DNA from: Nitrososphaerales archaeon
Lineage (GTDB): Archaea > Thermoproteota > Nitrososphaeria > Nitrososphaerales > Gagatemarchaeaceae
Assembly (NCBI GenBank): GCA_030044375.1
Contig: JASHVX010000062.1
Location: 1-8,187, forward strand
DNA length: 8,187 bases
Reading direction: 5' to 3'
Shown in pieces: positions 1 through 6,736 of the stretch; within the stretch, counting starts at the first letter, position 1; each line of letters starts with the position of its first letter. The notes under the pieces are model-generated. The model had not been told where the DNA came from. It did no database searches and was given only the letters and a program-made list of their open reading frames with translations. Position numbers and translations under genes: made by a program.

Positions 1-434
1 GCCGTCGCGCCGTGGATGGACAGCGTGTTGTGCTTCTGCTCGAGGATGGCGGCGGCAATCCCGAGAGCCCACGACTTGCACTGCCCGTAGTACTCGGTGT
101 TCACGAAGAGGGCCGTGTGCATGGCAGGACAATAGTAGGCCGCTGGCTCGAGCCCCGCCACCCCGTTTATCGAGTAAATCCTCGCGTCGACGGCGGCAGA
201 GTCTTTGGCGGGCCACCAGTTCTTCCGCCAGAAGTCTGCTTGGTGACCACTGTTCGTCACGAGCTCCACCGTGATCCCTGTCAGATTGGCTCTCAAGGAC
301 GTCGAAGACCCGACTCCGAGAGCCCCAAGGGCCTTGTCCAACAGCGGCCTGAACTCTTCAGCCGTCGCGTCCTTCTTAGCCTTGACCCGCGCTCTGGACG
401 ACGTGGCGTAGTTGTTCAACTGGATTTCGGCCAA
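1..434 (-). CDS. PEP carboxykinase (ATP)-like protein, N-terminal part, runs off the window
   Basis: This frame is open on the minus strand from a TTG at 434-432 to the window edge (144 codons), with an in-frame stop at 461-459 upstream, so TTG is the only reasonable start near the TATA-like box. The part most like a known family is residues 100-143: a strand with VNTEYYGQCKSW (111-122), a helix, then LSIHGA (138-143). This parallels the ATP-type PEP carboxykinase segment with Y-x-G-E-x-K-K followed by MHCSAN, where Lys213 and His232 of the E. coli enzyme bind the metal. Here H141 and K120 are kept but the second lysine is Ser121. This point is reached after about 140 residues instead of about 230, and no TGRSPKDK-like oxaloacetate-binding loop is visible. 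Gluconeogenic PEP formation is therefore uncertain; it may be a divergent HprK/PEPCK-superfamily kinase. The P-loop would lie outside the window. Confidence 0.6.
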   Translation of the reverse strand, partial: MAEIQLNNYATSSRARVKAKKDATAEEFRPLLDKALGALGVGSSTSLRANLTGITVELVTNSGHQADFWRKNWWPAKDSAAVDARIYSINGVAGLEPAAYYCPAMHTALFVNTEYYGQCKSWALGIAAAILEQKHNTLSIHGAT

Positions 435-464
435 CGAGCTGTTCGCCGGCCCCTTCTCCTACCG

Positions 465-472
465 CTTAAAAC
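465..472 (-). promoter_or_regulatory. TATA-like box of the PEPCK-like gene
   Basis: Read on the minus strand, the box is GTTTTAAG. Its centre is about 34 bases before the TTG at 434, predicting a leader of roughly 8 bases. An AGGAG-like stretch at 460-456 lies too far (over 20 bases) from the TTG to act as its ribosome binding site. The rest of 435-548 holds only a weak GGAGC/GCTCC inverted pair at 517-521 and 536-540, just past the end of the MFS gene, with no T-run after it. Confidence 0.45.
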
Positions 473-548
473 AGTTAGGTGCGCGAGCAGCAATTATCCG
501 ATTGTCGAACATCTCTGGAGCCCCCGCCGTTCCGAGCTCCGGCAGTGC

Positions 549-2015
549 TCAGCTGGGAGCCGGTGAGGCAGACGTCGCGACGGGTTCGGGAGGGCCCATC
601 ACCTTCGGAGCGGAGACCCTGACGAGGGTGACGAGCAGCGCGACCGCGAGCAGCACCGCAGAGATCTCGAAGGCGAAACTCTCCCCGGTCAGGTAGGCGT
701 TCCCTGTCGCGGCGGGGAGCTTGCCCATGAGGTTGCCGATGAAGAGCTGATAGACGATCTCAGGCTTGATGACCGTCGTCGCCGCCGTCAGGGTCAGGGC
801 GAAGCTCAGTATCATCCCGGTGCTCCTGAAGGTGTTCATGATGCCGGAACCGACGCCGAGCTTCCCGGCGAGGCTCGAACGCATTATCGTGCTGGTGTTG
901 GACGGCCAGAAGAGTCCGGCACCCACGCCGAACAGGGTCTCCACGGCGGCTATGTCGACCAGGGGAGTCGATATCGTCAGCGTGCTGAGGAGGACGAGCA
1001 CGACCAACTGGACCAAGACCCCGGCGGCTGTGATTATCCTGCCTCCGAACCTGTCGGACAGCATCCCCCCAATCGGCGCCGTCACAGCGGTCGCAACCGC
1101 GAGCGGGATGATGAGGTAGGATGCGTTGAGGGCGCTCAGGCCGCTTATGCCTTCAAGGTAGAAAATCAGGAGGAAGTTCACACTGAACACCGCCATGGAC
1201 TGCAGCATCGCCGTCACGATGGAGAAGGAGAAGGCGCCGTTCCTGAAGAACGCGAAGTCGACAATGGGGTCCTTGCTGTATTTGGACTCCCATACCACGA
1301 ACAGTATGAAGAACAGCGGCGAGATCGCGAACGAGGTAAGGGCCACAGGGTCGTGCCAGGAGTAGATCAGTCCCCAGGTTATGCCGAACAGTAACGCGAA
1401 CAGCCCCGCCGTGAACGAAAGCGCGGCAGGCAGGTCGAACGAGCCCTTGGTGGAGGTCGCCTTGCTCTCCCTCAGCGTCCTGTATGCCCACACCGTCCCG
1501 AACGCCCCTATGGGGACGTTGATCAGGAAGATCAGCCTCCAGGTCGTGTACGTGATTATCACCCCGCCCAGTATTATCCCGACTATCGAGCCTACGGCCC
1601 AGACTATCGCGTTCAGGCCGAACGCCTTGCCTGTCTCGTTCCTCGGAAACGCGTCCGTCAGTATCGCGAACGAGTTCGCAGTCAGGAGGGCGGCTCCGGC
1701 GCCCTGGACCACCCTGAACGCCACCAGGGACAGCCCCGAGAACGCCAGCCCTGACAGGGCCGACCCGACCGTGAACACCACGAAACCGAGGTTGAACATC
1801 TTCTTCCTCCCGTACATGTCGGCCAGGCGCCCGAAGCTGAGGACCAGCGCCGTGTTGACGAGCAGATAGGCGATGACCACCCAGATCATCGTGACGAAGT
1901 CCGACTTCAGCTCGGTGGCTATCGGGAAGAGGGCCAGGAGGACCACGGTGCTGTCAACGGCAGCCATCATCGCCCCGACGGAGGTCACCGACAGGGCCTT
2001 CCACTTGTACTCCAC
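549..2015 (-). CDS. MFS transporter, DHA2 (EmrB/QacA) 14-helix family
   Basis: This 488-residue integral membrane protein is a proton-coupled antiporter of the drug:H+ antiporter-2 type, expected to export toxic compounds or metabolites across the cytoplasmic membrane. The family marks are clear: an acidic residue in helix 1 (D21 in the DSTVV motif), motif A GRLADMYGRKK at 62-72, the helix-4 motif with R101 and GAGAAL at 105-110, the antiporter motif C around GSIVGIILGG (142-151), and the WRLIFLINVPIG segment (159-170) typical of DHA2 proteins. Length and the run of hydrophobic segments fit 14 helices, ending in a short Pro/Ser/Ala-rich tail. The start is GTG at 2015; no in-frame alternative precedes it before the promoter. 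It is divergent from the Ada-like gene, sharing 122 bases, so it might answer to the same signal. Substrate cannot be inferred. Confidence 0.93.
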   Translation of the reverse strand: MEYKWKALSVTSVGAMMAAVDSTVVLLALFPIATELKSDFVTMIWVVIAYLLVNTALVLSFGRLADMYGRKKMFNLGFVVFTVGSALSGLAFSGLSLVAFRVVQGAGAALLTANSFAILTDAFPRNETGKAFGLNAIVWAVGSIVGIILGGVIITYTTWRLIFLINVPIGAFGTVWAYRTLRESKATSTKGSFDLPAALSFTAGLFALLFGITWGLIYSWHDPVALTSFAISPLFFILFVVWESKYSKDPIVDFAFFRNGAFSFSIVTAMLQSMAVFSVNFLLIFYLEGISGLSALNASYLIIPLAVATAVTAPIGGMLSDRFGGRIITAAGVLVQLVVLVLLSTLTISTPLVDIAAVETLFGVGAGLFWPSNTSTIMRSSLAGKLGVGSGIMNTFRSTGMILSFALTLTAATTVIKPEIVYQLFIGNLMGKLPAATGNAYLTGESFAFEISAVLLAVALLVTLVRVSAPKVMGPPEPVATSASPAPS

Positions 2016-2044
2016 GCGCTTCTTTCCCGCGACAAATGGCCGTG

Positions 2045-2052
2045 TTCTTAAC
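2045..2052 (-). promoter_or_regulatory. TATA-like box of the MFS gene
   Basis: On the minus strand this reads GTTAAGAA, centred about 33 bases before the GTG at 2015, giving a predicted leader of only about 7 bases. No purine-rich ribosome binding site at normal spacing precedes the GTG. Confidence 0.45.
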
Positions 2053-2094
2053 CTGCTCGGTGCTTCGGTGAACGGCGCCCGGCCAACTGCAAGA

Positions 2095-2103
2095 TTGCGG
2101 CAA
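2095..2103. promoter_or_regulatory. Short palindrome, candidate operator in the ada/MFS divergent region
   Basis: TTGCGGCAA is a perfect palindrome around a central G, with a further TGCAA half-site just before it at 2088-2092. It ends 4 bases before the TATA-like box of the Ada-like gene, where an archaeal BRE/TFB site would lie, so a bound protein there could block or recruit initiation. At 9 bp it could be chance. A direct repeat of CGGTG at 2058-2062 and 2066-2070 is also present in this intergenic stretch. Confidence 0.25.
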
Positions 2104-2107
2104 ACGT

Positions 2108-2115
2108 CTTATTAC
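2108..2115 (+). promoter_or_regulatory. TATA-like box of the ada-like gene, leaderless start
   Basis: CTTATTAC lies 22 bases before the GTG at 2138. An identical octamer lies 23 bases before the pip start at 7219, which supports both promoters and both non-ATG starts. The spacing puts transcription initiation at or within a base or two of the start codon, so the transcript should be leaderless. Confidence 0.65.
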
Positions 2116-2137
2116 AGCAGGACCGACTGACTCCATC

Positions 2138-3010
2138 GTGCAGGTAGAGAGCTCCGCCCTGACCGAGCCTGCCCGCCTCGAGCTTGTCAAGAGGGTCTGC
2201 GCCTACATCCAGGAGAACCCCTCTTCCAAGGCTACGCTGAGGAGCCTTGGCCAGCGTTTCGGAGTAAGCCCCTACCACTTGCAGAGGGTGTTCACAGAGG
2301 TCATGGGGATCTCGCCGAGGAGGTATGTCGAAGAATGCAGGGTCGCCCTCCTGAAGCTGAGGCTCGCGAAAGGAGAGTCGGTCGTGGGCGCGCTGCGAGG
2401 GACCGGCTACTCCTCTCCCAGCTGGCTGTACAAGGACTCGCGCTCGAAGCTCGGGATGACCCCCGCCGATTACAAGTCAGGCGGTTCGGGCAGGCTCATA
2501 ACGTACGCCACTGGCGACTCCAACCTGGGCAGGCTCCTCGTGGCGGCCACCAGCAGAGGCATCTGCACCGTCAACCTCGGCCGTGACGACGGCGAACTCC
2601 TGGAGACGCTCAGAAAGGAGTATCCCAAGGCCAGGATAGTGAAGTCTCGGAGCCCGGCGGACCTCCTATCTGGAGTCAGGGCCCACCTAAAGGGCCAGGA
2701 GGTCAAACTGCCTCTGGACATCCGAGGCACAGACTTCCAGCTGAGAGTGTGGAAGGCGATCCAGCAGATACCTATCGGGTCTACCCGCTCCTACAGCGAG
2801 GTCGCTGCGATGATAGGCGAACCGTCAGCAGTCAGAGCCGTGGCTAACGCCTGTGGGTCCAACCCCGTGCCTCTGATCATCCCGTGCCACCGGGTGATAA
2901 GGAAAGACGGAAGCCTCGGAGGCTACGGGCTCGGCCTTCCCAGGAAGCGGGCACTCCTCACCAGAGAGAAGTCAATGGCTGCCACGCATTCCAGGGGCGG
3001 CTCGGTCTAG
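2138..3010 (+). CDS. AraC-type HTH / methylated-DNA-[protein]-cysteine S-methyltransferase (Ada-like, no N-Ada domain)
   Basis: This 290-residue protein has two parts. Residues 13-113 form an AraC/XylS DNA-binding domain with two helix-turn-helix units (LRSLGQRFGVSPYHLQRVF at 34-52, and GTGYSSPSWLYKDSRSKLGMTP around 88-109). Residues 120-277 form an O6-alkylguanine-DNA alkyltransferase: DFQLRVWKAI (199-208), IPIGSTRSYSEVA (211-223), arginine finger R233 in RAVANA, and the acceptor cysteine C250 in IPCHRV, followed by GGYGLGLPRKRALL. It should repair O6-methylguanine by irreversible transfer of the alkyl group to C250 and probably regulates transcription. Unlike E. coli Ada it lacks the N-terminal four-cysteine zinc domain that senses methylphosphotriesters. 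AraC-type HTH domains are uncommon in archaea, so the gene was plausibly acquired from bacteria, although its promoter is archaeal. The GTG start is chosen because it fits the TATA spacing. Confidence 0.92.
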   Translation: MQVESSALTEPARLELVKRVCAYIQENPSSKATLRSLGQRFGVSPYHLQRVFTEVMGISPRRYVEECRVALLKLRLAKGESVVGALRGTGYSSPSWLYKDSRSKLGMTPADYKSGGSGRLITYATGDSNLGRLLVAATSRGICTVNLGRDDGELLETLRKEYPKARIVKSRSPADLLSGVRAHLKGQEVKLPLDIRGTDFQLRVWKAIQQIPIGSTRSYSEVAAMIGEPSAVRAVANACGSNPVPLIIPCHRVIRKDGSLGGYGLGLPRKRALLTREKSMAATHSRGGSV

Positions 3011-3025
3011 CCTTCGCGGACCTCA

Positions 3026-3610
3026 TCAGCCCTGCGCGACCAGGTCCAGCTTCGCCTGAAACGGGCGATAGCTGGCCGGCAAGCCAAGCTCCTTCCGGCT
3101 ATGCATACAGAACTGGGGAGACGGGCCCAAGACCATCTGTCGCCGCCAAAGCCCCGACGACGCCAGCCCGCCGACATGCTCACCGAGCTCGTCATAGTAC
3201 GACAGGTATGTCTTCCCAGACGGCTTGTCAATCCATGTCGAGTACGCAGAGTCCCTAGGGTCAAGGTCCCCGGTCACGCGCTTCAGCACGCCGCCGGCCC
3301 CTTTCATGTAGTGCCCTGCGACCGCGTCATGCGACTGACGGTTTCCTCCGGATACAGCCGCCTCGTTGAGGGTCCCCAATGCGGAGAAGTCTTGGACGAC
3401 GTACCAATCCTCGTACAGGCTTCCTCCGGGACCCCAAGGGAGCCCGCCTACGCGGAAGCTGAACGCGTCTACCAGGCCGGGAGTCTTGCTGGACCTCAAG
3501 GAAGTATGAAACTCGTACAGGCTTTCTTCGTATCGGGCGACCGGAACATCCGGCCGGGGCCAGTGCCAGAAGACGTAGGCCAGCTCCGAGGTCATTGCCG
3601 CGCCCGCCAT
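3026..3610 (-). CDS. Hypothetical protein with two predicted ferredoxin-like (dimeric alpha/beta-barrel) units
   Basis: I do not recognise a named function for these 194 residues. The N-terminal half has the pattern strand (LAYVFWHWPRP, 10-20), helix (ARYEESLYEFHTSLRS, 25-40), strand (LVDAFSFRVGGLPW, 46-59), strand/helix (SLYEDWYVVQDFSALGTL, 64-81), then a long helix about 90-113. The C-terminal half repeats a similar order: STWIDKP (124-130), helix 133-148, and LWRRQMVLGPSPQFCMH (154-170). This resembles EthD/ABM-type dimeric barrels. The protein is soluble, with no signal peptide. The start is ambiguous. ATG 3610 has GGAGG three bases upstream, while ATG 3595 (M6) lies about 26 bases after a weak CATAAGG box. 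The gene follows the ABC permease by 47 bases on the same strand, so co-transcription is likely. It converges with the Ada-like gene, leaving 15 bases between stops. Confidence 0.82.
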   Translation of the reverse strand: MAGAAMTSELAYVFWHWPRPDVPVARYEESLYEFHTSLRSSKTPGLVDAFSFRVGGLPWGPGGSLYEDWYVVQDFSALGTLNEAAVSGGNRQSHDAVAGHYMKGAGGVLKRVTGDLDPRDSAYSTWIDKPSGKTYLSYYDELGEHVGGLASSGLWRRQMVLGPSPQFCMHSRKELGLPASYRPFQAKLDLVAQG

Positions 3611-3657
3611 CTTCCTCCTTATGTGGGTTGACCGGTCGCCGAAGTCCGAGCTCGACC

Positions 3658-5331
3658 TTAGTCTCGCCTGAGGTACGCCTGCATCACTCCCAGCTCGGCA
3701 AGCGATACCGCGGCCATCGCCCCAACCGCGGCCGCGTGGCTGGCGGTGGCGAAGTATGCCCCTATGTAGGCGCCTAGGGGCGCGAGGACGATGCTTCCGG
3801 CGACCATGAAGGCCGTCGCAAACCTCGCGAGGTCCCTTGCCGAGACGGGACTCAGGCCGCTCGCCTCTATCCCTCGTGAGGTAGACCCGCCCCCGGCCTT
3901 GTAGCTCCTTATGAAGAATGACAGCTCCGCGCTCGATGCAGCCGATATCGACGCGACCTCCACCAAGGGTATCGCCACGAGCCATCCCGACGCAGACCTC
4001 TCAGCAATGAGGAGTGCCCCGATGATCGCGGGGACAGTGAGGAAGGACACAGTGGCGATGACCGACTTCGCCAGGACCATTATCCGGGCATCGAGGGGCA
4101 ACGAAAGCGTGTAGTCCAATCCTGTGCCTTCGGTGTTCAGGAGGATGGAGACGGTGATCAGGCTGATGAAACAGCCAAGGGCCGTGGAGTAGAGCACGGT
4201 AGAAGCCCTGAGCGGGCCCGACCCCTTCAGACTGAGCGCAACGATGGCCGTCTCGAGCGCCGGCAGGCCGAAGACGAACGCTGTGGAGGGATTCTTCGAA
4301 GCGACCCTGAGGTCCTTTACGAGGTACGCCGCCAGCGGCCTCCTCAACCTGAGGAGGAAGTCAGTGGCTCTCTGCCTGACTACGACGGCGGTCGAGCCAT
4401 GCGCCACGCCCACCACCTCCTTCAGCGTCCTGTTCGTGGCCAGGACTGCGAGCAGCAGATAGGCCGAGAGGGCGGCGAGGGAAAGCGGGAAGGCAAGTCG
4501 CAGGCTCGACGAGAAGGAACCCAGCGAGGGGTAGACGATCGAGCCTATCGCTATACCTGCGGAGAACGGATGCAGCAGCGACAGGATGATGGGCACGGCC
4601 GTGGACGCGAGCGCTCCGGAGATGGCGCTCTCGACAGCTGGGAACGCGTAGCTCAGGATGCTGAAGAGGAACCCCAGGCTCGCCGCTGCCAGCCCCCAGG
4701 ATATCACGAAGACAAACCGCAAGGCTGCCGCGCCCCTCCCCCTTCCTCCGCGGCTCGCGTTTCTCTGGAACACCCCCGCCAGCCAAACGGCGATCGAGAC
4801 GCCAAGGAGGACGTTCGTCACCGACGCTGCCAGCATGACCGCGCTCGCCGGCCAGGAAGCAGTCAGGTATGCCACCGCCGCCACCTGCGTGGCCACAGCC
4901 ACGACGACCACGGTGTCGAAGGTCCTCACTATCGAGAAGATCGTCAACAGGGAGAGCTCTCTCTCCTCAAGCGGGAGGGTCGGGAGGATCGCGTACGAAC
5001 CAGCAGCCCAGAACGATGGCAACACCTGGAGCGAGTACAGGATGAGGTAGGCCAGGGAGAGGGCGAGACTGAACGTGACCCCTGTGACGAGGGCGGCCGC
5101 GGTCTTATGGACGAAGTACTGCGAGAAGGCAAACGCAGTCCCGACGCCGACGAACCCCGAGATCAGTATCTTGCTGACGAGAGCCCCTCTCTTGATGGCC
5201 TTGACGTTCGAAGCAGGGTCAGACCTCAGGCCCCGGCCTCCTCCGCTCGTCCCCCTCGTCATCATGGTCGACCTGTAGACCAGTTCGACGTAGGGCGCTT
5301 TGCTGAGACGCCAGGCCTCTCTAAGGTCCAA
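3658..5331 (-). CDS. ABC-2 type transporter permease, large (557 aa), duplicated architecture
   Basis: This is the membrane subunit paired with the ATPase encoded just upstream. It shows about 12-13 hydrophobic segments, beginning near residues 51-70 and 78-102 and ending near 502-528 and 532-553. Two cytosolic signatures of ABC-2 exporters are present. The first half has LPTLPLEERELSLLTIFSI (116-134). The second half has KDLRVASKNP (339-348) followed by LSLPLDARIMVLAKS (409-423). The two LPL(E/D)xR segments in matching contexts suggest that a single permease was duplicated and fused, so one polypeptide could supply both halves of the pore. The TTG start at 5331 lies 12 bases after the ATPase stop and is the only start codon before an in-frame stop. 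It has no clear ribosome binding site, and ATG codons at residues 23-24 are alternatives. The cargo is unknown. Confidence 0.88.
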   Translation of the reverse strand: MDLREAWRLSKAPYVELVYRSTMMTRGTSGGGRGLRSDPASNVKAIKRGALVSKILISGFVGVGTAFAFSQYFVHKTAAALVTGVTFSLALSLAYLILYSLQVLPSFWAAGSYAILPTLPLEERELSLLTIFSIVRTFDTVVVVAVATQVAAVAYLTASWPASAVMLAASVTNVLLGVSIAVWLAGVFQRNASRGGRGRGAAALRFVFVISWGLAAASLGFLFSILSYAFPAVESAISGALASTAVPIILSLLHPFSAGIAIGSIVYPSLGSFSSSLRLAFPLSLAALSAYLLLAVLATNRTLKEVVGVAHGSTAVVVRQRATDFLLRLRRPLAAYLVKDLRVASKNPSTAFVFGLPALETAIVALSLKGSGPLRASTVLYSTALGCFISLITVSILLNTEGTGLDYTLSLPLDARIMVLAKSVIATVSFLTVPAIIGALLIAERSASGWLVAIPLVEVASISAASSAELSFFIRSYKAGGGSTSRGIEASGLSPVSARDLARFATAFMVAGSIVLAPLGAYIGAYFATASHAAAVGAMAAVSLAELGVMQAYLRRD

Positions 5332-5343
5332 GAGCCCGCCCGC

Positions 5344-6162
5344 CTAGGCCGTCGCAGGGGAGAACGCGTCCCTCAGCGCCTTCACCGTCTCGGCCACTTC
5401 CTCCTGTTCATGAGTGAGGCTCAGGAAGACCTCCTCGAGCGTGGCCTGAGGCCCCGCGGCGCCCGTCGCCTTGGACCTGAGCTCGTCGAGTGACCCCTCG
5501 GCGACGATCCGTCCCTTGTAAATGACACCGATTCTCGTGCACAGATGCTCCGCGACCTCCATGATGTGCGTGGAGAACAGGACCGCGCAGCCCGGCCTCT
5601 GCGCGTGGAGCGAGATGAGGTCCTTGAATATCCGACCGCTCTTGGCGTCCAAGCCGTTCAGCGGCTCGTCAAGGACCAGCAGAGAGGGCTCGTGGATCAG
5701 TGCCGCTATCAGCGTCACCTTCTGCTTGGTCCCCATCGAGAGCGTCGCGATCGGGGAGTCGTAGTACTCCTGGAGGCCGAACGCGGCTGAGAGCTTGGTG
5801 ACGCGGTCGTCGGCCACCCTCTTGTCGAGGTGCCTCACCGAGGCGATGAACTCGAAGAAGTCTCTGGGACTGAGCGACTCGTACAGCATCGTGGTCTCCG
5901 GGACGTAGCCTATTTTCGACTTCACCTCCACAGGGCTGTCCTCTGGACTGAGGCCGAGGACCTTGACTCCTCCGGAGGTCGCCTCGGCAAGGCCTGTGAT
6001 TATCTTGATGATCGTGCTCTTCCCCGCGCCGTTCGGCCCTAGCAGCCCGTAGATCTCCCCGGGCATGACCCTGAGGTTCAAACCAGAAAGCGCGTGGATG
6101 TCCCCGTAGTCCTTTCTGACGTCCCACGCCTCTATGACCGGGATGGTCTCAGACGCTGCCAT
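5344..6162 (-). CDS. ABC transporter ATP-binding protein, ABC-2 (CcmA/NatA-like) type
   Basis: This 272-residue nucleotide-binding subunit should power the adjacent permease from the cytoplasmic face. All core motifs are present: Walker A GPNGAGKST (42-50), the Q-loop region IGYVPE (84-89, with Glu in place of Gln as in many ABC-2 ATPases), signature LSMGTKQK (141-148), Walker B LLVLDE (161-166) with catalytic E166, the D-loop GLD (170-172), and H-loop H199. A C-terminal extension of about 50 residues follows. The ATG at 6162 is preferred over an upstream in-frame start near 6240 because it lies about 27 bases after a TATA-like box and begins at the normal N-terminus for the family. It leads a probable three-gene transcription unit and is divergent from the zinc-ribbon gene. 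Confidence 0.95.
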   Translation of the reverse strand: MAASETIPVIEAWDVRKDYGDIHALSGLNLRVMPGEIYGLLGPNGAGKSTIIKIITGLAEATSGGVKVLGLSPEDSPVEVKSKIGYVPETTMLYESLSPRDFFEFIASVRHLDKRVADDRVTKLSAAFGLQEYYDSPIATLSMGTKQKVTLIAALIHEPSLLVLDEPLNGLDAKSGRIFKDLISLHAQRPGCAVLFSTHIMEVAEHLCTRIGVIYKGRIVAEGSLDELRSKATGAAGPQATLEEVFLSLTHEQEEVAETVKALRDAFSPATA

Positions 6163-6185
6163 CACCTCTCTCGACCTTGGAGCAG

Positions 6186-6193
6186 AGATAAGT
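6186..6193 (-). promoter_or_regulatory. TATA-like box of the ABC operon
   Basis: On the minus strand this reads ACTTATCT, centred about 27 bases before ATG 6162, so the operon transcript is probably leaderless or nearly so. A GAGAGGTG stretch abuts the ATG but is too close to be a normal Shine-Dalgarno site. Confidence 0.6.
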
Positions 6194-6243
6194 CTGCGGT
6201 GAATGGCGCGAGCCCGGCCACTCTCAGACCGGGATTCCAATCA

Positions 6244-6251
6244 TTCTTAAG
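6244..6251 (+). promoter_or_regulatory. TATA-like box of the zinc-ribbon gene
   Basis: TTCTTAAG lies 22 bases before the ATG at 6274, the same spacing as at the ada-like gene, implying a leaderless mRNA. It also argues against the upstream in-frame start at 6094, which would place the box inside the coding region. Confidence 0.6.
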
Positions 6252-6273
6252 CCCGAGACCCTCGACTTCCGGC

Positions 6274-6732
6274 ATGAGCATAAGGTCGCTCGTACTGGAG
6301 CGGTTCTCCCAGCCTCAGAAGTGCCATGGGCATTGCGAGGGGCCGGCAACTCCGCACGTCGTTAGAGACGACGGGACCGTGACCGTCGTGGCGACGGCAT
6401 GCGACAAGGGCTACGTCTCTAGGGTGGTCGCCTACGGACCAAAAGACAGCTCGAGCCTCCTCAGGTCGCTCGTCTCGAAGGCGACTGCAAGCGGCTCCGA
6501 GGTCAAGGAAGAGGACATACGGGCTGCCACCCGATACGCCTGGGACTTGGGGATGGAAGGCTCGGCGAAGGGAGCGGTCTTCAAGGCCTCTTATTGGACG
6601 CAGAACTACCGGCGCACCGAGAGCAACGACCCCGACCGCGGCGCCTTGTTCGCCTGCACAACCTGCGGCTCTCTCTTCATGCAGCCCCTGTCGTCGGGCT
6701 CTTCGCTGTGCCCGGCATGCTCCGGCGCCTAG
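6274..6732 (+). CDS. Hypothetical cysteine-rich protein with C-terminal zinc ribbon
   Basis: I cannot name this 152-residue protein. It is soluble, with no signal peptide or membrane segment. The C-terminus carries two CxxC knuckles, CTTC (128-131) and CPAC (146-149), 14 residues apart, a standard zinc-ribbon arrangement. The N-terminus has a second cysteine/histidine cluster, CHGHC (17-21), and a lone C43. Between them lie a strand-rich stretch (TVTVVATA, 35-42, and YVSRVVAYG, 47-55) and two probable helices (about 60-72 and 78-92). The architecture would suit a nucleic-acid or protein-binding adaptor, but that is a guess. It is monocistronic, with its own promoter, divergent from the ABC operon, and ends 4 bases from the stop of the convergent thioredoxin-like gene. 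Confidence 0.75.
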   Translation: MSIRSLVLERFSQPQKCHGHCEGPATPHVVRDDGTVTVVATACDKGYVSRVVAYGPKDSSSLLRSLVSKATASGSEVKEEDIRAATRYAWDLGMEGSAKGAVFKASYWTQNYRRTESNDPDRGALFACTTCGSLFMQPLSSGSSLCPACSGA

Positions 6733-6736
6733 CGCC

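Noticed and set aside
12..566. Plus-strand open frame of 184 codons at the left end
   Set aside because: It is antisense to the PEPCK-like gene, whose translation has recognisable motifs; the plus frame is Arg/Pro-rich and featureless.
3611..3985. Long N-terminal extension of the 194-aa gene, up to an in-frame ATG at 3985
   Set aside because: The extension overlaps the 3' end of the permease gene and is low-complexity Arg/Gly sequence; starts at 3610 or 3595 have an upstream GGAGG or TATA-like box.
4399..5493. Plus-strand open frame of 364 codons opposite the ABC permease and ATPase
   Set aside because: Its translation is rich in Arg, Glu, Gly and Gln with no fold-like pattern, and it lies fully antisense to two genes with clear motifs. 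High GC keeps such frames open by chance.
6163..6240. Upstream in-frame start for the ABC ATPase
   Set aside because: It would swallow the TATA-like box and add 26 Arg/Ser-rich residues not typical of the family.
6094..6273. Upstream in-frame ATG for the zinc-ribbon protein
   Set aside because: It overlaps the divergent ATPase gene and includes the TATA-like box that lies 22 bases before ATG 6274.
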